Assembly: GCA_038231575.1 (NCBI GenBank)
Contig: JBBRLB010000010.1
Location: 9,672 to 73,671, forward strand
DNA from: CAITWF01 sp038231575
Lineage (GTDB): Bacteria; Verrucomicrobiota; Verrucomicrobiia; Opitutales; Opitutaceae
Length of the DNA stretch: 64,000 bases
Direction: 5' to 3'
The notes under the pieces were generated by a model. That model was given only the letters and a program-made list of their open reading frames with translations. It was not told the origin of the DNA and ran no database searches. The position numbers were made by a program, and so were the translations under genes. Numbering within the stretch: the stretch's first letter is position 1; every line of letters begins with the position of its first letter. This document shows, piece after piece, positions 35,598 through 45,426 of this stretch.

Positions 35598-36362
35598 ATG
35601 AGGCCGTTTTTCTTTTCCGTCACCGCGCTCGTGCTTTCCACGGCGGGGGCGTTTGCCGCCGAACCGCAGCGTTTCACGAGTGGCCCGACGCGCGTCGCGC
35701 TCATCGAACTCTACACGAGCGAAGGCTGCAGCTCGTGCCCGCCCGCCGAGCGCTGGATCGCGGCGCGAAAGGACGATACGGGGCTGTGGCGCGATTTCGT
35801 GCCGGTGGCGTTTCACGTCGATTACTGGAACCGCCTCGGTTGGCCCGATCGTTTTTCGACGCGTGATTTCACGCAGCGGCAATACGCGCTGGCCGAAGCG
35901 TGGGGCAGCGGCAACGTCTACACGCCGTGCTTCGTGCGCGATGGCGTCGAGTGGCGGCCCGCCGGCGAACGCGAACTGCGGGCGAGCGGAGCACACGCCG
36001 GCGAACTCGCGGTCACCCTCGAAGGCGGCGTGCTAAGGGCGGAATTTTCGCCGGCGCCGTCGGGCGCAACGGCTAACCCGCGCCGGAAAGATGATTTTGA
36101 AATCCACGTCGCGCTCCTCGGCGGCGGGCTCGTGTCAAAAGTCACGGCCGGCGAAAACTCGGGCGCCACGTTGCGCCAGGAATTCGTCGCGCTCGCGTTG
36201 ACCTCGCACGCGCTCGCCGCCGATGGCGACGCACTCCGCGCGGAGTTTGCGCTCCCGGCACCCGCCGTGACGAACGCTCCGCCGCGTGCGCTCGCCGCCT
36301 GGATTACGCGCCGTGGAAAATTTGAGTCGCTGCAGGCGACGGGCGGCTGGCTGAAGTTTTGA
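35598..36362 (+). CDS. exported DUF1223 thioredoxin-like protein
   Basis: 254 residues with a signal peptide (1-21). The DUF1223 signature is clear: ALIELYTSEGCSSCPPAER with a CxxC pair (CSSC), then FHVDYWNRLGWPD and GNVYTPCFVRDG. The fold is thioredoxin-like with an added beta-sandwich C terminus. It probably works in the periplasm; a redox role is suggested by the CxxC but not proven for the family. It converges on the dehydrogenase/cytochrome gene. Confidence 0.9.
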   Translation: MRPFFFSVTALVLSTAGAFAAEPQRFTSGPTRVALIELYTSEGCSSCPPAERWIAARKDDTGLWRDFVPVAFHVDYWNRLGWPDRFSTRDFTQRQYALAEAWGSGNVYTPCFVRDGVEWRPAGERELRASGAHAGELAVTLEGGVLRAEFSPAPSGATANPRRKDDFEIHVALLGGGLVSKVTAGENSGATLRQEFVALALTSHALAADGDALRAEFALPAPAVTNAPPRALAAWITRRGKFESLQATGGWLKF

Positions 36363-36407
36363 GGGGGCCGCGCGCTCCACGCCGGGCCTGACCCGAGGCG
36401 AGAAGAT

Positions 36408-36426
36408 CCGGCCGCGGGGCGGCCGG
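36408..36426. terminator. hairpin between converging genes
   Basis: CCGGCCG (36408-36414) and CGGCCGG (36420-36426) with a 5-base loop lie in the 70-base gap between converging genes. No T tract on either side. Confidence 0.35.
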
Positions 36427-36432
36427 CCCAGG

Positions 36433-39400
36433 TCAAGGCACTGGCGATGTTGTGCGCAGGTAAGCGATGAGGTCCGCCGCGTCCGGTTCCGCCAACGACG
36501 AGAGCAAACCGGGCGGCATGAGTGAAACTTCGAGGTGATCGAGTTTTTTGATCCGGTCGCGGGCCAGCGTGATGGTTTCGGTTTGGTTCGCGAACGTGAG
36601 CGTGGTCGGGGTCTCGCGTTGCACAATGCCGGCGACGACCCGGCCATCGGCCGTCTCGGCGGTCGTGAGCTGGTAGTCCTTCCCAATCGTGCTGTTCGGA
36701 TCGACGATGTTGCGGAGCAAGTAATCGAGATCGCTGCGATTCGCGCCGGTGAGTTCGGGGCCGACGGCGCGGCCTTCGCCATAGAGGACATGGCAAACCG
36801 AGCACAGCCGCGCGAATTGCGCGCGACCGCGTGCGGGGCTCGCAATCGCGAGTCGGCCCGGGGTGAGCACCGTCTTCCATTTTTCGATCTCGGCGTTCAC
36901 CTCGGCGGGGGATTCGCGCGTGAGGCCCCAGACCTCCGCGAGCGTGTGATCGAGATCCGCGTCGTGGTGCAGCCGGATTTGCCGGACGAGCGAAGCATCG
37001 AGGTCCGCGCGGGCGACCGCGCCGGATTTCACGGCCGCCAGGAGTTCGCGCGCGTAGGCGGGGCGCGCGGCGAGCGTGGCGACCGCCACGCGTTTTTCTT
37101 CCGTATCGAACGATGAAAAGACCGCGAGCACGGCGCCGGGGGTTGAGGGGACCTCGTAGGCCGCGAGCGCGCGCATCGCGCCGAGCCGCAGGCCGGGCTC
37201 GGCGAGGAGCGAATGATAAACGGGCGCGAGTTGAAAATCGTTGCGCTCCGCGACCACCGCGAGCGCGGATTGGCGCGCGGCGAGCGGGGCGAACGTGTCG
37301 GCCAGAATGCGGCGCTTGGCGGCGAAGACATTTTTGTCGCCGAAACGCGCGGCGAGCGTATCGGCCTGCGCGATAATCGCGGCGTCGGGGCTCAGGTTGA
37401 GTTTCGCGTAGGCGGCCGACCAGCGGGCGGGCGGCTTCAGGTCCGTTTTACCGGCGGTGGCGGCGCCGAGGCTCGCGAGCATTTCGCGCTGGAACGCGGG
37501 ATCGTCCGACCCGGCAAGCGCCGCCGCGAAGGTATCGAGGCCACTCGTCGGCGCGGCGGCCGATTTTGTTATCGGCGCCTCGTCAGCGAGCGCGGCGGCG
37601 CGGCGCGTGAACCACGGGCGCAACGCGGCGAGCGGCGTGGCTTTGGCGAGGGAATCCGCGCGGGCGGGGTCGGCGGGCACGAGCGGTTCGGCGGCGAACC
37701 AGTAGAGGAGCGGTAGATTGGGATCGTTGGCGTCTTCGGCATGAGCGAGCAACGCGCTGACGATCTCCCAGCGTTGCGCGACTGCGATGCGTTGCGCGGC
37801 GGAGGCGAGAAAACGCCGGACCACCGGCGAGGGATCGTGGCGGGCGAGATCGGCGAAAGCGGTGAGCAGCGCGGCGGTGGGGTTTTTGTCTTCGCACATG
37901 AGTTGAATCGTCCAGCCGCGCACGGGAGCTTGGGGGCTGGCGAGCAATTCGAGCGCGACGGCTTCGGTGAGACCGCGCGTGACGTGCAGCGTCCAGAGCG
38001 CGCGGAGCTGGCGCGAGACGTCGGAGTTCTCCCGGATGATCTTGAGCAGCGCGGAGTGGACCGCGGGGTCGGGCTTGAGCTGGGCGCGTTCCTGCAGGAG
38101 GAGACGGGCGCGGCGGACGTGCCATTCGTTGGGGTGGAGTTGAAGTGAGACGAGTTCGAGGTTGGAATACTTGGCGAGATTCACGAGCACGGGCGCCGGG
38201 TTGCCGTAGGTGTATTTGTAGAGGCGGCCGTTCGTCCGGTCGTGGGGTTGCTGCTGGTGGCAGGCGCGAGCGTCATACCAGTCGCTGTCGAAGAGCGAGC
38301 CGTCCGGGCCGGTCTCGAGGCGCAGGCCGCGGAACCAGCCGTCGTTGGCCTTCATGAAATCGGGCGCGTGGTGGCCGACGTAGCCGGAGCCGCTGGGCTC
38401 AAGCGTGTCGCGATTGATGCGGTTGCCGAGAATGTTGTTCGTGAGCAGCGTGCCGCGATAGTCGGCGGGAAAATTGTCCCCCAGATAAATCAGCGTGCCC
38501 GCGTGGGCGTGGCCGCCGCCGGCGGCATCGGTGCCGCCCTGGCCCAGGCGCGCGTCGGCCCATTTCACGCCGCGGTCGTAGTGCGCGTGATCGGCGATGG
38601 TCTTGAGGTCATCGTAGACGTAGGGGTTGAAGTGCGGGCCGCCCTGACGCTGGTAGTTGCCGCCCTGAATCACGTGCCAGAGGTGCGGGATGACGCAGGC
38701 CGTTACGAACGAGTCGCCGGTATCGTTGAAGTCGAGGCCCCACTGGTTGCTGATGCCCTCGGCGAAAACCTCGAAGATTTTTTTCGTCGGATGGTAGCGC
38801 CAGATGCAGGCGTTGAGCGGGGTGCGCTCGGAGTCGTGCGCGCCGGGCCGGCCGACGTTCGAGGGCGTGAATACCCCTTGGTTGCCGTAGAGCCAGCCGT
38901 CGGGGCCCCACACAAAACTATTGAGCGTCTCGTGCAGGTCGTCGTGACCCCAGCCATCGAGGATGACCTGGGGCGGACCGTCGGGCACGTCGTCGCGATT
39001 TTTATCGGGGATGAACAGCAGATACGGCGCGCTGCCGACCCACACGCCGCCGTGACCGACGGCGATGCCCGTGGCGAAGTTGAGCTGGTCGTAGAAAACT
39101 TTCTGCGTGTCGAAGTGTCCGTCGCCGTTGGTGTCTTCGAAAATCAAAATGCGGTCGTGGCCGTAGGGCGACCAGTCAGGGTAGGAATAATTTTCGACGA
39201 CCCACAACCGGCCGCGTTCATCGATGGTGAACGCGATCGGTTGGTGAAGGTCCGGTTCGCCGGCGAACAGCGTCGCGTGGAAGCCCGGCGGCAGCGTCAT
39301 CGCTTTCGCCGCGACCGCGGGGGCGAGGCCGGTGCCGGGGGCGACGGGAAAATCGCCCTGTGCGTGCGCTAGGGTGGCCCACCCCGCGAGCAGCGCGGCG

Positions 39401-39435
39401 CGGGTGAAGGTGGCGAGTGAAAAGCAGCGGCTCAT
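36433..39435 (-). CDS. PVC-type membrane-bound dehydrogenase with HEAT and cytochrome c domains
   Basis: 1000 residues with a signal peptide (1-25). Order: N-terminal beta-propeller of the PVC dehydrogenase type (GFHATLFAGEPDLHQPIAF, ERGRLWVVENYSYPDW), a long HEAT-repeat helical region (about 530-850), then a cytochrome c domain with haem motif C878-S-V-C881-H882 and a later Met (SLMPPGL) as likely axial ligand. Such three-part proteins are abundant in Planctomycetes and Verrucomicrobia and probably oxidise sugars or alcohols outside the cytoplasm. The start overlaps the stop of the FG-GAP gene by ATGA, so the two are translationally coupled. An extended upstream frame was rejected. Confidence 0.92.
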   Translation of the reverse strand: MSRCFSLATFTRAALLAGWATLAHAQGDFPVAPGTGLAPAVAAKAMTLPPGFHATLFAGEPDLHQPIAFTIDERGRLWVVENYSYPDWSPYGHDRILIFEDTNGDGHFDTQKVFYDQLNFATGIAVGHGGVWVGSAPYLLFIPDKNRDDVPDGPPQVILDGWGHDDLHETLNSFVWGPDGWLYGNQGVFTPSNVGRPGAHDSERTPLNACIWRYHPTKKIFEVFAEGISNQWGLDFNDTGDSFVTACVIPHLWHVIQGGNYQRQGGPHFNPYVYDDLKTIADHAHYDRGVKWADARLGQGGTDAAGGGHAHAGTLIYLGDNFPADYRGTLLTNNILGNRINRDTLEPSGSGYVGHHAPDFMKANDGWFRGLRLETGPDGSLFDSDWYDARACHQQQPHDRTNGRLYKYTYGNPAPVLVNLAKYSNLELVSLQLHPNEWHVRRARLLLQERAQLKPDPAVHSALLKIIRENSDVSRQLRALWTLHVTRGLTEAVALELLASPQAPVRGWTIQLMCEDKNPTAALLTAFADLARHDPSPVVRRFLASAAQRIAVAQRWEIVSALLAHAEDANDPNLPLLYWFAAEPLVPADPARADSLAKATPLAALRPWFTRRAAALADEAPITKSAAAPTSGLDTFAAALAGSDDPAFQREMLASLGAATAGKTDLKPPARWSAAYAKLNLSPDAAIIAQADTLAARFGDKNVFAAKRRILADTFAPLAARQSALAVVAERNDFQLAPVYHSLLAEPGLRLGAMRALAAYEVPSTPGAVLAVFSSFDTEEKRVAVATLAARPAYARELLAAVKSGAVARADLDASLVRQIRLHHDADLDHTLAEVWGLTRESPAEVNAEIEKWKTVLTPGRLAIASPARGRAQFARLCSVCHVLYGEGRAVGPELTGANRSDLDYLLRNIVDPNSTIGKDYQLTTAETADGRVVAGIVQRETPTTLTFANQTETITLARDRIKKLDHLEVSLMPPGLLSSLAEPDAADLIAYLRTTSPVP

Positions 39436-40643
39436 TTTTTTGTGGCGGAATTCTTGACGGGCTGCGACAGGAGCACGGCGGTGCCGCGCTTGTTGCCGAC
39501 GATGAAGTCGGGGAGGCCGTCGCCGTTGACATCGCCGGCGACGAGTTGGGTGCCGACGCCGGTCGTGTCGTCGATGACATGCGGTTCGAAGGTCGCGGTC
39601 TGGTTTGGGCCGCGGCGCAGGGTGAAGATGCACAGGAGCGGTGCGGCCGTCGCGTCGACATCGCCGGTCGGGCCATGCGCCCACCAGCGTTTGCCGGTGA
39701 TGATGTCGGGGAGACCGTCGCCATCGCAGTCGGCGAGCGCGACGGCGTGAAGTTGCGCGAATTGCACGCCGTGGAGTTGCCCCGCGGGAGTTTCGCCGAG
39801 AATGACGTGCTCCGTGAAAGAGATTTCGCCGTCGGCGGCGCGCACCTGCTCGAACCACGAAAGCCCGTAGCCGTGCGCCTGCTTGCTCGTGATCACATCA
39901 GGCAGGCCGTCGCCGTTGACGTCGAATACGTGCATCTGCGCGCCGCCCTTCGCGCTGAAGGGAAACGCGTGCCGTTTCCAGACCGGTTCGCCGGTGAGCG
40001 AGGCGGGCTGCTCCCACCACGCGTCCTTTTCGAGGATGTCGTTGCGGCCGTCGCCGTTGATATCGCCGAAGCCGAGGCCGTGCGCATAGCGCTCCCAGCC
40101 CATCGGGCCGGAGATCGCGTGAAACGTCCAGACGCGCGTCGGCTCCTTCGGGTCCCACGTCGCGTAACCGAGCCGGCCGCCGCTCATGCAGATGATGACC
40201 GGCGGGCCCTTGGCGAAGAGCTGGCCGAAAGTCGGCGACTCATTGTCGATGGGCAGGAACGCCACATGCCGTCGCCACATCCCGCCTTTCGCGCCCGGAT
40301 TTTCAAACCACGACGCGTCGACGCCCGGAAAACCGAGCACGAGGAGATCGTCCCAGCCGTCGACATTGAAGTCGTGCACGAACACAAAAAAATTGTCGGA
40401 GTATTTCAGCGGATCGAACGGCAACGCCGGATAGATCTCGTGCCGCACCTGGAAGTCCGGGCCCTCATACCAATACGGGCCGGCGATGGCATCGGGGTGA
40501 CCGTCGCGGTTGAGGTCGCCGAACGTGGCGCCCTCGGAGAAAAACTGGTCGCTGAGCGGGACCTTGCGGTAGGCGGCGACGTCGCCCGCCAAAGCCGGCA
40601 ACAAGAGAAGGGGCAGCACGGCGAGGGCGGGGAGTGGTTTCAT
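39432..40643 (-). CDS. exported FG-GAP/VCBS beta-propeller protein
   Basis: 403 residues with a signal peptide (1-19). Six calcium-type loops of the form DxNxDGxxD are visible (DLNRDGHPD, DFNVDGWDD, DINGDGRND, DVNGDGLPD, DCDGDGLPD, DVNGDGLPD), each after a glycine-rich strand, so it is a seven-bladed integrin-like propeller. It is likely a binding or scaffolding protein in the periplasm or on the surface. Its stop overlaps the start of the PVC dehydrogenase gene, suggesting that the two products are made together and may interact. Confidence 0.88.
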   Translation of the reverse strand: MKPLPALAVLPLLLLPALAGDVAAYRKVPLSDQFFSEGATFGDLNRDGHPDAIAGPYWYEGPDFQVRHEIYPALPFDPLKYSDNFFVFVHDFNVDGWDDLLVLGFPGVDASWFENPGAKGGMWRRHVAFLPIDNESPTFGQLFAKGPPVIICMSGGRLGYATWDPKEPTRVWTFHAISGPMGWERYAHGLGFGDINGDGRNDILEKDAWWEQPASLTGEPVWKRHAFPFSAKGGAQMHVFDVNGDGLPDVITSKQAHGYGLSWFEQVRAADGEISFTEHVILGETPAGQLHGVQFAQLHAVALADCDGDGLPDIITGKRWWAHGPTGDVDATAAPLLCIFTLRRGPNQTATFEPHVIDDTTGVGTQLVAGDVNGDGLPDFIVGNKRGTAVLLSQPVKNSATKK

Positions 40644-40784
40644 GGGGCAGGCGGCGCAGCACGGCCGCGCACGGGGGTGCGGAAACGCGACTACACTTTG
40701 GCAGGCAAGGCAAGGGTGCGCGTGACGCCACGTTTATCGTAATCAGCGTAATAGCGTTTGAATCTTTCGCGCCGGTGTTTCGTC

Positions 40785-41804
40785 ATGCAAGGAGTGAGAC
40801 CCCGCACCCTTGCCCTTGCTGTCCTAGCCCCGATCGCGTTTTTCAGCGCCGCGCTGCGCGCGGCTGACGACGTCAAACTAACGAAGCTCGCCGACCGCGT
40901 CCGCGTCGAGATCGGTGGCGCGCTGTTCACCGAGTATGTTTTTGGCGACGGTGCCTCGCGGCCGTATTGCTACCCGATCCTCGCGTCCGACGGCACGTCG
41001 CTCACGCGCGACTTCCCGATGAAGAAGACCGCGGGTGAGGACACCGATCATCCGTGGCACCGCGCGCTCTGGTTCGCGCACAGTGTGATGAATAATGTCG
41101 ATTTCTGGAACGAGGGCAGCGGCGACGCCGGCAAGTCGCCCGCGAACAAGGGCCGCTCGGAGCAGCAGACGTTCGTGGACGTGAAAAGCGGTGCGACCGG
41201 CGTCCTCTCGACGACGAACCGCTGGGTCGCTCCCGGCGACAAGCTCGTGGGCAACGACGAGCGCACGCTGCGTTTCCACGCGGGTCCGGACGGGCGCTTC
41301 ATCGATTTCGAGATCACCCTGCACGCGTTGCCCGATCAGCCGCTCGTCATGGGCGACAATAAGGATGGGACCATGGCCACGCGCGTCGCGCAGTGGATGA
41401 GCATGCCGCATAAGGTGAAAGGGCAGGATGTCGGCGGCGTCGGCCACATCGTCACCGCTGCGGGCGCCCGCGACGGCAAAGCCTGGGGCACGCGCGCCGA
41501 TTGGTGCGATTACCATGCCGAGCACAACGGCCAGACCTACGGCATCGCGATTTTCGATCACCCGCAGAATTTGCGTCACCCCACGTGGTGGCACGTGCGC
41601 GACTACGGTCTCTTCGGCGCGAATCCCTTCGGCACGCACGATTTTGAAGGCGGCAAGGACAAGACCATCCCGGCGAAAGCCGGCGAATACACGATTCCCG
41701 CCGGCGGCAGCCTCACGCTGCGCTACCGTCTCTACTTCCACACCGGCGACGAAAAAGCCGCCAAGCTCGACGCGCGCTATGCCGAATACGCGGCCGGGAA
41801 ATGA
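40785..41804 (+). CDS. exported DUF6807 (PmoA-like) protein
   Basis: 339 residues from ATG 40785 with a signal peptide (about 1-27). Typical DUF6807 blocks: FTEYVFGDGASRPYCYPILA, DHPWHRALWFAHSVMNNVDFW, ADWCDYHAEHNGQTYGIAIF, HPTWWHVRDYGLFGANPFG. Many His residues sit in conserved places. The family is labelled PmoA-like from distant similarity, but its members are usually in sugar-utilisation loci next to Gfo/Idh/MocA oxidoreductases, as here (67 bases upstream of one). Activity unknown. Divergent from the FG-GAP/dehydrogenase pair. Confidence 0.85.
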   Translation: MQGVRPRTLALAVLAPIAFFSAALRAADDVKLTKLADRVRVEIGGALFTEYVFGDGASRPYCYPILASDGTSLTRDFPMKKTAGEDTDHPWHRALWFAHSVMNNVDFWNEGSGDAGKSPANKGRSEQQTFVDVKSGATGVLSTTNRWVAPGDKLVGNDERTLRFHAGPDGRFIDFEITLHALPDQPLVMGDNKDGTMATRVAQWMSMPHKVKGQDVGGVGHIVTAAGARDGKAWGTRADWCDYHAEHNGQTYGIAIFDHPQNLRHPTWWHVRDYGLFGANPFGTHDFEGGKDKTIPAKAGEYTIPAGGSLTLRYRLYFHTGDEKAAKLDARYAEYAAGK

Positions 41805-41871
41805 CCGCAGGTCTTTCTGAGCGCCGCGCAGAATTCAAAACCACTTAACTCCCCGTTTGCCCTTACCCTCC

Positions 41872-43386
41872 ATGAGCCACTTCACCCGTCGCACTTTCCT
41901 CCGCAACTCCGCCATCCTTGGGGCCGCCACCGCACTTTCCGCCCGCTCGTGGGGCCAAGTCGCCGGCGCCATGACCGATCTTCGCGTCGCGGTGATCGGT
42001 CTCAACGGCCGCGGCGGCAGCAGCCACGTCCCGAGCCTGCTCAAGCTGAAGGGCGTGCGCATCGTCGCGCTCTGCGATCCCGACACGGCGGTGATCGAAA
42101 AGGTGAAGAAGAAGATCCCTTACGCCGTGAAGACCTTCACCGACATGCGCGAGATGTTCGCCGCGGGCGATCTCGACGCCGTCACGATCGCGACGCCGAA
42201 TCACTGGCACTCGCTCGCCGGGATCTGGGCGATGCAGGCCGGCAAGGATGTTTACGTCGAGAAACCCGTTTCGCATAACGTCTGGGAAGGCCGCCAGCTC
42301 GTCGCCGCCGCGAAAAAATACGACCGCGTCGTCCAATGCGGCACCCAGATCCGCTCGGGTGAGGGCCTGCGCGAGTCCGTGCAGTGGATCCAAGCCGGGA
42401 ATCTCGGCAAAATCACCGCGGCGCGCGGCTTCTGCTACAAGTTCCGCGGCAGCATCGGCAAAACCTCCGGGCCGCAGCCGACACCCGCGACCGCCAACTA
42501 CGATTTGTGGAGCGGCCCGGCGCCGGCGGTGCCGTTGCATCGCAAACGCCTGCATTACGACTGGCACTGGGATTATCTCACCGGCAACGGCGATGTCGGC
42601 AACCAAGGCATCCACCAGATGGATGTCGCGCGCTGGTTCCTGGGTGAGACCGGCTTGCCCCGCCACACACTCAGCATCGGCGGCCGGCTCGGTTACGATG
42701 ACGATGGCAACACGCCCAACACGCAGGTCGTGATTCACGACTACGCGACGGCGCCACTGATTTTTGAAGTGCGCGGACTGCCCACCAAGGCGGGCGCATC
42801 GAAATCCGACACCAGCGCCACCGGCAGCGAAGCCGCGGATGCGGCCGCGGGCGGGATGGACAAATATGCGGGCGTCTGGCCGGCGAAAATGAACGTCGGC
42901 GTGGGCAACGTCATCGACTGCGAAGGCGGCTTCCTCGTCACCAACAGCTATTTTTCCGCCACCGCCTACGACAAAAAGGGCGCAGTGGTGAAAGAGTTCA
43001 AAGGCAGCGATCGCCACATGCAGAACTTCGTCGATGTCGTGCGCAGCCGGAAGAAAGCCGATCTCTACGGCCCGATCGAAGACGGCCACGTATCGAGCGC
43101 GCTCTGCCATCTCGGTAATGTCTCGCACCAACTTGGGCAGACCGCTACGCCCGCCGAGATCGCCGAAAAGATCAAAGGCGATGCGCCGCTCGCCGAGGCC
43201 TACGGCCGGATGCGCGAGCATCTCGCGGCCAATAACGTGGATTTCGGCAGGACCCCCGCGACGCTCGGCGTCACGCTCGCGGTCGATCCGGCGGCCGAGA
43301 AGTTCACTGGCTCCAGCGCCAAGGGCGCGAACGCGATGCTCAAGCGCGACTACCGCGCGTCGTTCATCGTGCCGCAATTGGCGTAA
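41872..43386 (+). CDS. Tat-exported Gfo/Idh/MocA-family oxidoreductase
   Basis: 504 residues from ATG 41872. A twin-arginine signal is at the N terminus (TRRTFLRNSAILGAATALSA). The nucleotide-binding fold follows (LRVAVIGLNGRGGSS), then the family's EKP motif at 130-132 (VYVEKPVSHN) and the substrate domain with HWDYLTGNGDVGNQGIHQMD. These enzymes oxidise or reduce sugars with bound NAD(P); Tat export fits a folded holoenzyme carrying its cofactor to the periplasm. It is downstream of the DUF6807 gene, probably the same transcript, indicating a joint sugar-modifying step. Confidence 0.92.
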   Translation: MSHFTRRTFLRNSAILGAATALSARSWGQVAGAMTDLRVAVIGLNGRGGSSHVPSLLKLKGVRIVALCDPDTAVIEKVKKKIPYAVKTFTDMREMFAAGDLDAVTIATPNHWHSLAGIWAMQAGKDVYVEKPVSHNVWEGRQLVAAAKKYDRVVQCGTQIRSGEGLRESVQWIQAGNLGKITAARGFCYKFRGSIGKTSGPQPTPATANYDLWSGPAPAVPLHRKRLHYDWHWDYLTGNGDVGNQGIHQMDVARWFLGETGLPRHTLSIGGRLGYDDDGNTPNTQVVIHDYATAPLIFEVRGLPTKAGASKSDTSATGSEAADAAAGGMDKYAGVWPAKMNVGVGNVIDCEGGFLVTNSYFSATAYDKKGAVVKEFKGSDRHMQNFVDVVRSRKKADLYGPIEDGHVSSALCHLGNVSHQLGQTATPAEIAEKIKGDAPLAEAYGRMREHLAANNVDFGRTPATLGVTLAVDPAAEKFTGSSAKGANAMLKRDYRASFIVPQLA

Positions 43387-43544
43387 CTGTCAGCGGAAAG
43401 TGGCCTCGCCTTCCCGCCGATGATTCGGCGGCGGGAAGCCGCCGCCACTCCGCCTCGCAGGCCAGCGAGGCGTCCAACAACTCCGGCGCGCGTATCTCTC
43501 TCTTGTTTCGTGCGTCTGGGCGTGTGACTTCTCGTCGTCCCGCC

Positions 43545-45272
43545 ATGCGTCGCCTCTTCGTAATTTTATTCACTGCGTTCGCCGCCTCGGCGGCGTTGCG
43601 CGCGCAGGACGACGGCGACCGCCCGGTCAATTTGCCGCCCTTCATCGTCGAGGAGGCGAGTAAGGGTCCGCCGTGGCGTTTTGCGGAAATCCCCGGCTTC
43701 GAGATTCTCTCACGCTGTTCCGATCGCACCACGCGTGAGCTCGTGCAGATGCACGTCCGGCTGCACCGCCTGCTCGAAACGCTGCTCCCCGAACGGCTGC
43801 AGCTCTCATTCGCCGTCCCGCGGACGCTGATCTTCTACGACGAGGCCCTGCAGTCCGCCGCCTCGCGGGAAGTGATCGCCTCGATGATGAAAGCCGCAAC
43901 GAAGGGCGCGCCGCCCTCCGCCGATTCGATCGATTTCGGTCCGATCGGCCGGCGCGCGACGCTCCTGTCGACGCCGAGCATGCGGATCAGTTTCCTGCCG
44001 AATCTCCGGCTGTGGGACAAGGACGCGATGACGGTTTTTTCCATCGTGCGCGACGGCGGCTACGATCCTGACCGGCTGGTGCTGACGCGGGACTACGTGC
44101 AATACCTGCTGCTGAACCGCGTGCCGGCGCTCCCGTGGTGGTTCGTCAGCGGCGTGCTCGCGCTCTACGAGCACACTGAATACAACACCAGTGCGCTCTC
44201 GCTCGGCCCCATTACGTGGATCTCCGAGCCTGTGACCGATGCGCTGAAGGACGATCCGAAGAAGGCGCCAGCGCCGCTGCCGCTGGCGGAATTTTTTTCC
44301 GGGGTGCCTCCGCTTGGCACGCCGGAAGGCGAGGCGCGCCGCAAGATCTGGATCGCGCAGGGTGCGCTGATCGTGCGCTGGGCGCTCGACGGCCGGACGC
44401 CGGCGCAGCGGGCCGCGTTCGCCGAGTTTGTGGACCGTGCTGGGCACCGCGTGACGCCGGAGGAGTTTCAACGCTGCTTTGGCGTCGATTTCGCCACCGC
44501 CGACGCGCAACTCGCCGCCTATCTCCCGGCCGCCGTGCGCAAGTCCGTCACGCTTCGTCCGGCGCGCCCGTTGAAGACGCCGGAAGTAACGCTGCGCAAC
44601 GCCAGCGACGCCGAGCTCGCGCGCATCAAGGGCGATTGGGAACGCCTCGAGGTCGGCTTCGTGCGCAAGCGAACTCCGGAGCTCGCGGGCAAATACCTCG
44701 AGCAGGCGCGCCGCACGCTGCGCCATGCCTATGACCGCGACGTGCGTGATCCGCGGTTGCTCGCTACGATGGGACTCTGCGAATGCGATGCCGGCGACGA
44801 CGCGGCGGCGCGGGGCTTTCTCGAATCCGCCGCGCGGCTCGGCCCGCTGCGGCCGCGCGCTGGCTACGAACTCGCGCGACTCCGCTTCGCCGAGGCGGAC
44901 GTCCATCCGGAAGGCGCCGCCGGCCGGCTCAGCGCCGGGCAGGTCGCGAACATTTTCACGCCGCTCTTCGCAGCGCGCGAGCAGGCGCCGCCCATCCCCG
45001 AAATCTACGAACTGATCGCGCAGGTCTGGAGCCGCTCGGCCTTTCAACCCACGCGCGCCCACCTCGCTGTGCTCGAGGACGGCGTGTGGCTGTTTCCGCG
45101 GCGCGGTTCACTCATTTATCGCACCGCTTTGCTTTACGCGGATCATGGCTTCCTGATCGAAGCGGTCGAGCTGGTCCGGCTCGGCTTGGGCGTGACGACC
45201 GACCCCGCTGATCGGGAGCGCTTTGCCCGGCTCGAAGCGCAGCTCGCCGCGACCGCGCCCGCCGCGAAATAA
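43545..45272 (+). CDS. exported degenerate gluzincin-like protein (paralogue of 12288-14060)
   Basis: 575 residues with a signal peptide (1-20). It aligns over its length with the 590-residue protein at 12288-14060: the N terminus (PGFEIL versus VGFEVL), the peptidase-like block and the C terminus (QVANIFTPLFAAREQ). At the zinc-site position it has RDYVQ (182-186) in place of HExxH and WWFVSGVLALYE (198-209) in place of WxxEGLA, so it has lost even more of the catalytic set. The C-terminal part is TPR-like. Family not recognised; divergence between the paralogues is considerable, so the duplication is old. Confidence 0.65.
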   Translation: MRRLFVILFTAFAASAALRAQDDGDRPVNLPPFIVEEASKGPPWRFAEIPGFEILSRCSDRTTRELVQMHVRLHRLLETLLPERLQLSFAVPRTLIFYDEALQSAASREVIASMMKAATKGAPPSADSIDFGPIGRRATLLSTPSMRISFLPNLRLWDKDAMTVFSIVRDGGYDPDRLVLTRDYVQYLLLNRVPALPWWFVSGVLALYEHTEYNTSALSLGPITWISEPVTDALKDDPKKAPAPLPLAEFFSGVPPLGTPEGEARRKIWIAQGALIVRWALDGRTPAQRAAFAEFVDRAGHRVTPEEFQRCFGVDFATADAQLAAYLPAAVRKSVTLRPARPLKTPEVTLRNASDAELARIKGDWERLEVGFVRKRTPELAGKYLEQARRTLRHAYDRDVRDPRLLATMGLCECDAGDDAAARGFLESAARLGPLRPRAGYELARLRFAEADVHPEGAAGRLSAGQVANIFTPLFAAREQAPPIPEIYELIAQVWSRSAFQPTRAHLAVLEDGVWLFPRRGSLIYRTALLYADHGFLIEAVELVRLGLGVTTDPADRERFARLEAQLAATAPAAK

Positions 45273-45426
45273 ACCCCGGGTGGATGGACGACTGTGCGAC
45301 CGCGCGTGGCGGACTGTCTGGCGGAAATTGCGCGGGTGTTAGGCTGAGGATGATGTTGAATCAGGCCGATTCGCGCGCGAGGGTTCGTGTCCGCGTTTCG
45401 CCACCCCGTCGCCTGTTGCTTTCGCC

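Noticed and set aside
36433..40600. Very long frame upstream of the PVC dehydrogenase
   Set aside because: The extension is Arg-rich and antiparallel in content to the FG-GAP gene frame; the signal peptide starts at 39435.
40738..40752. CGTAAT direct repeat upstream of the DUF6807 gene
   Set aside because: Six-base repeats nine bases apart are too short to support a regulatory claim alone.
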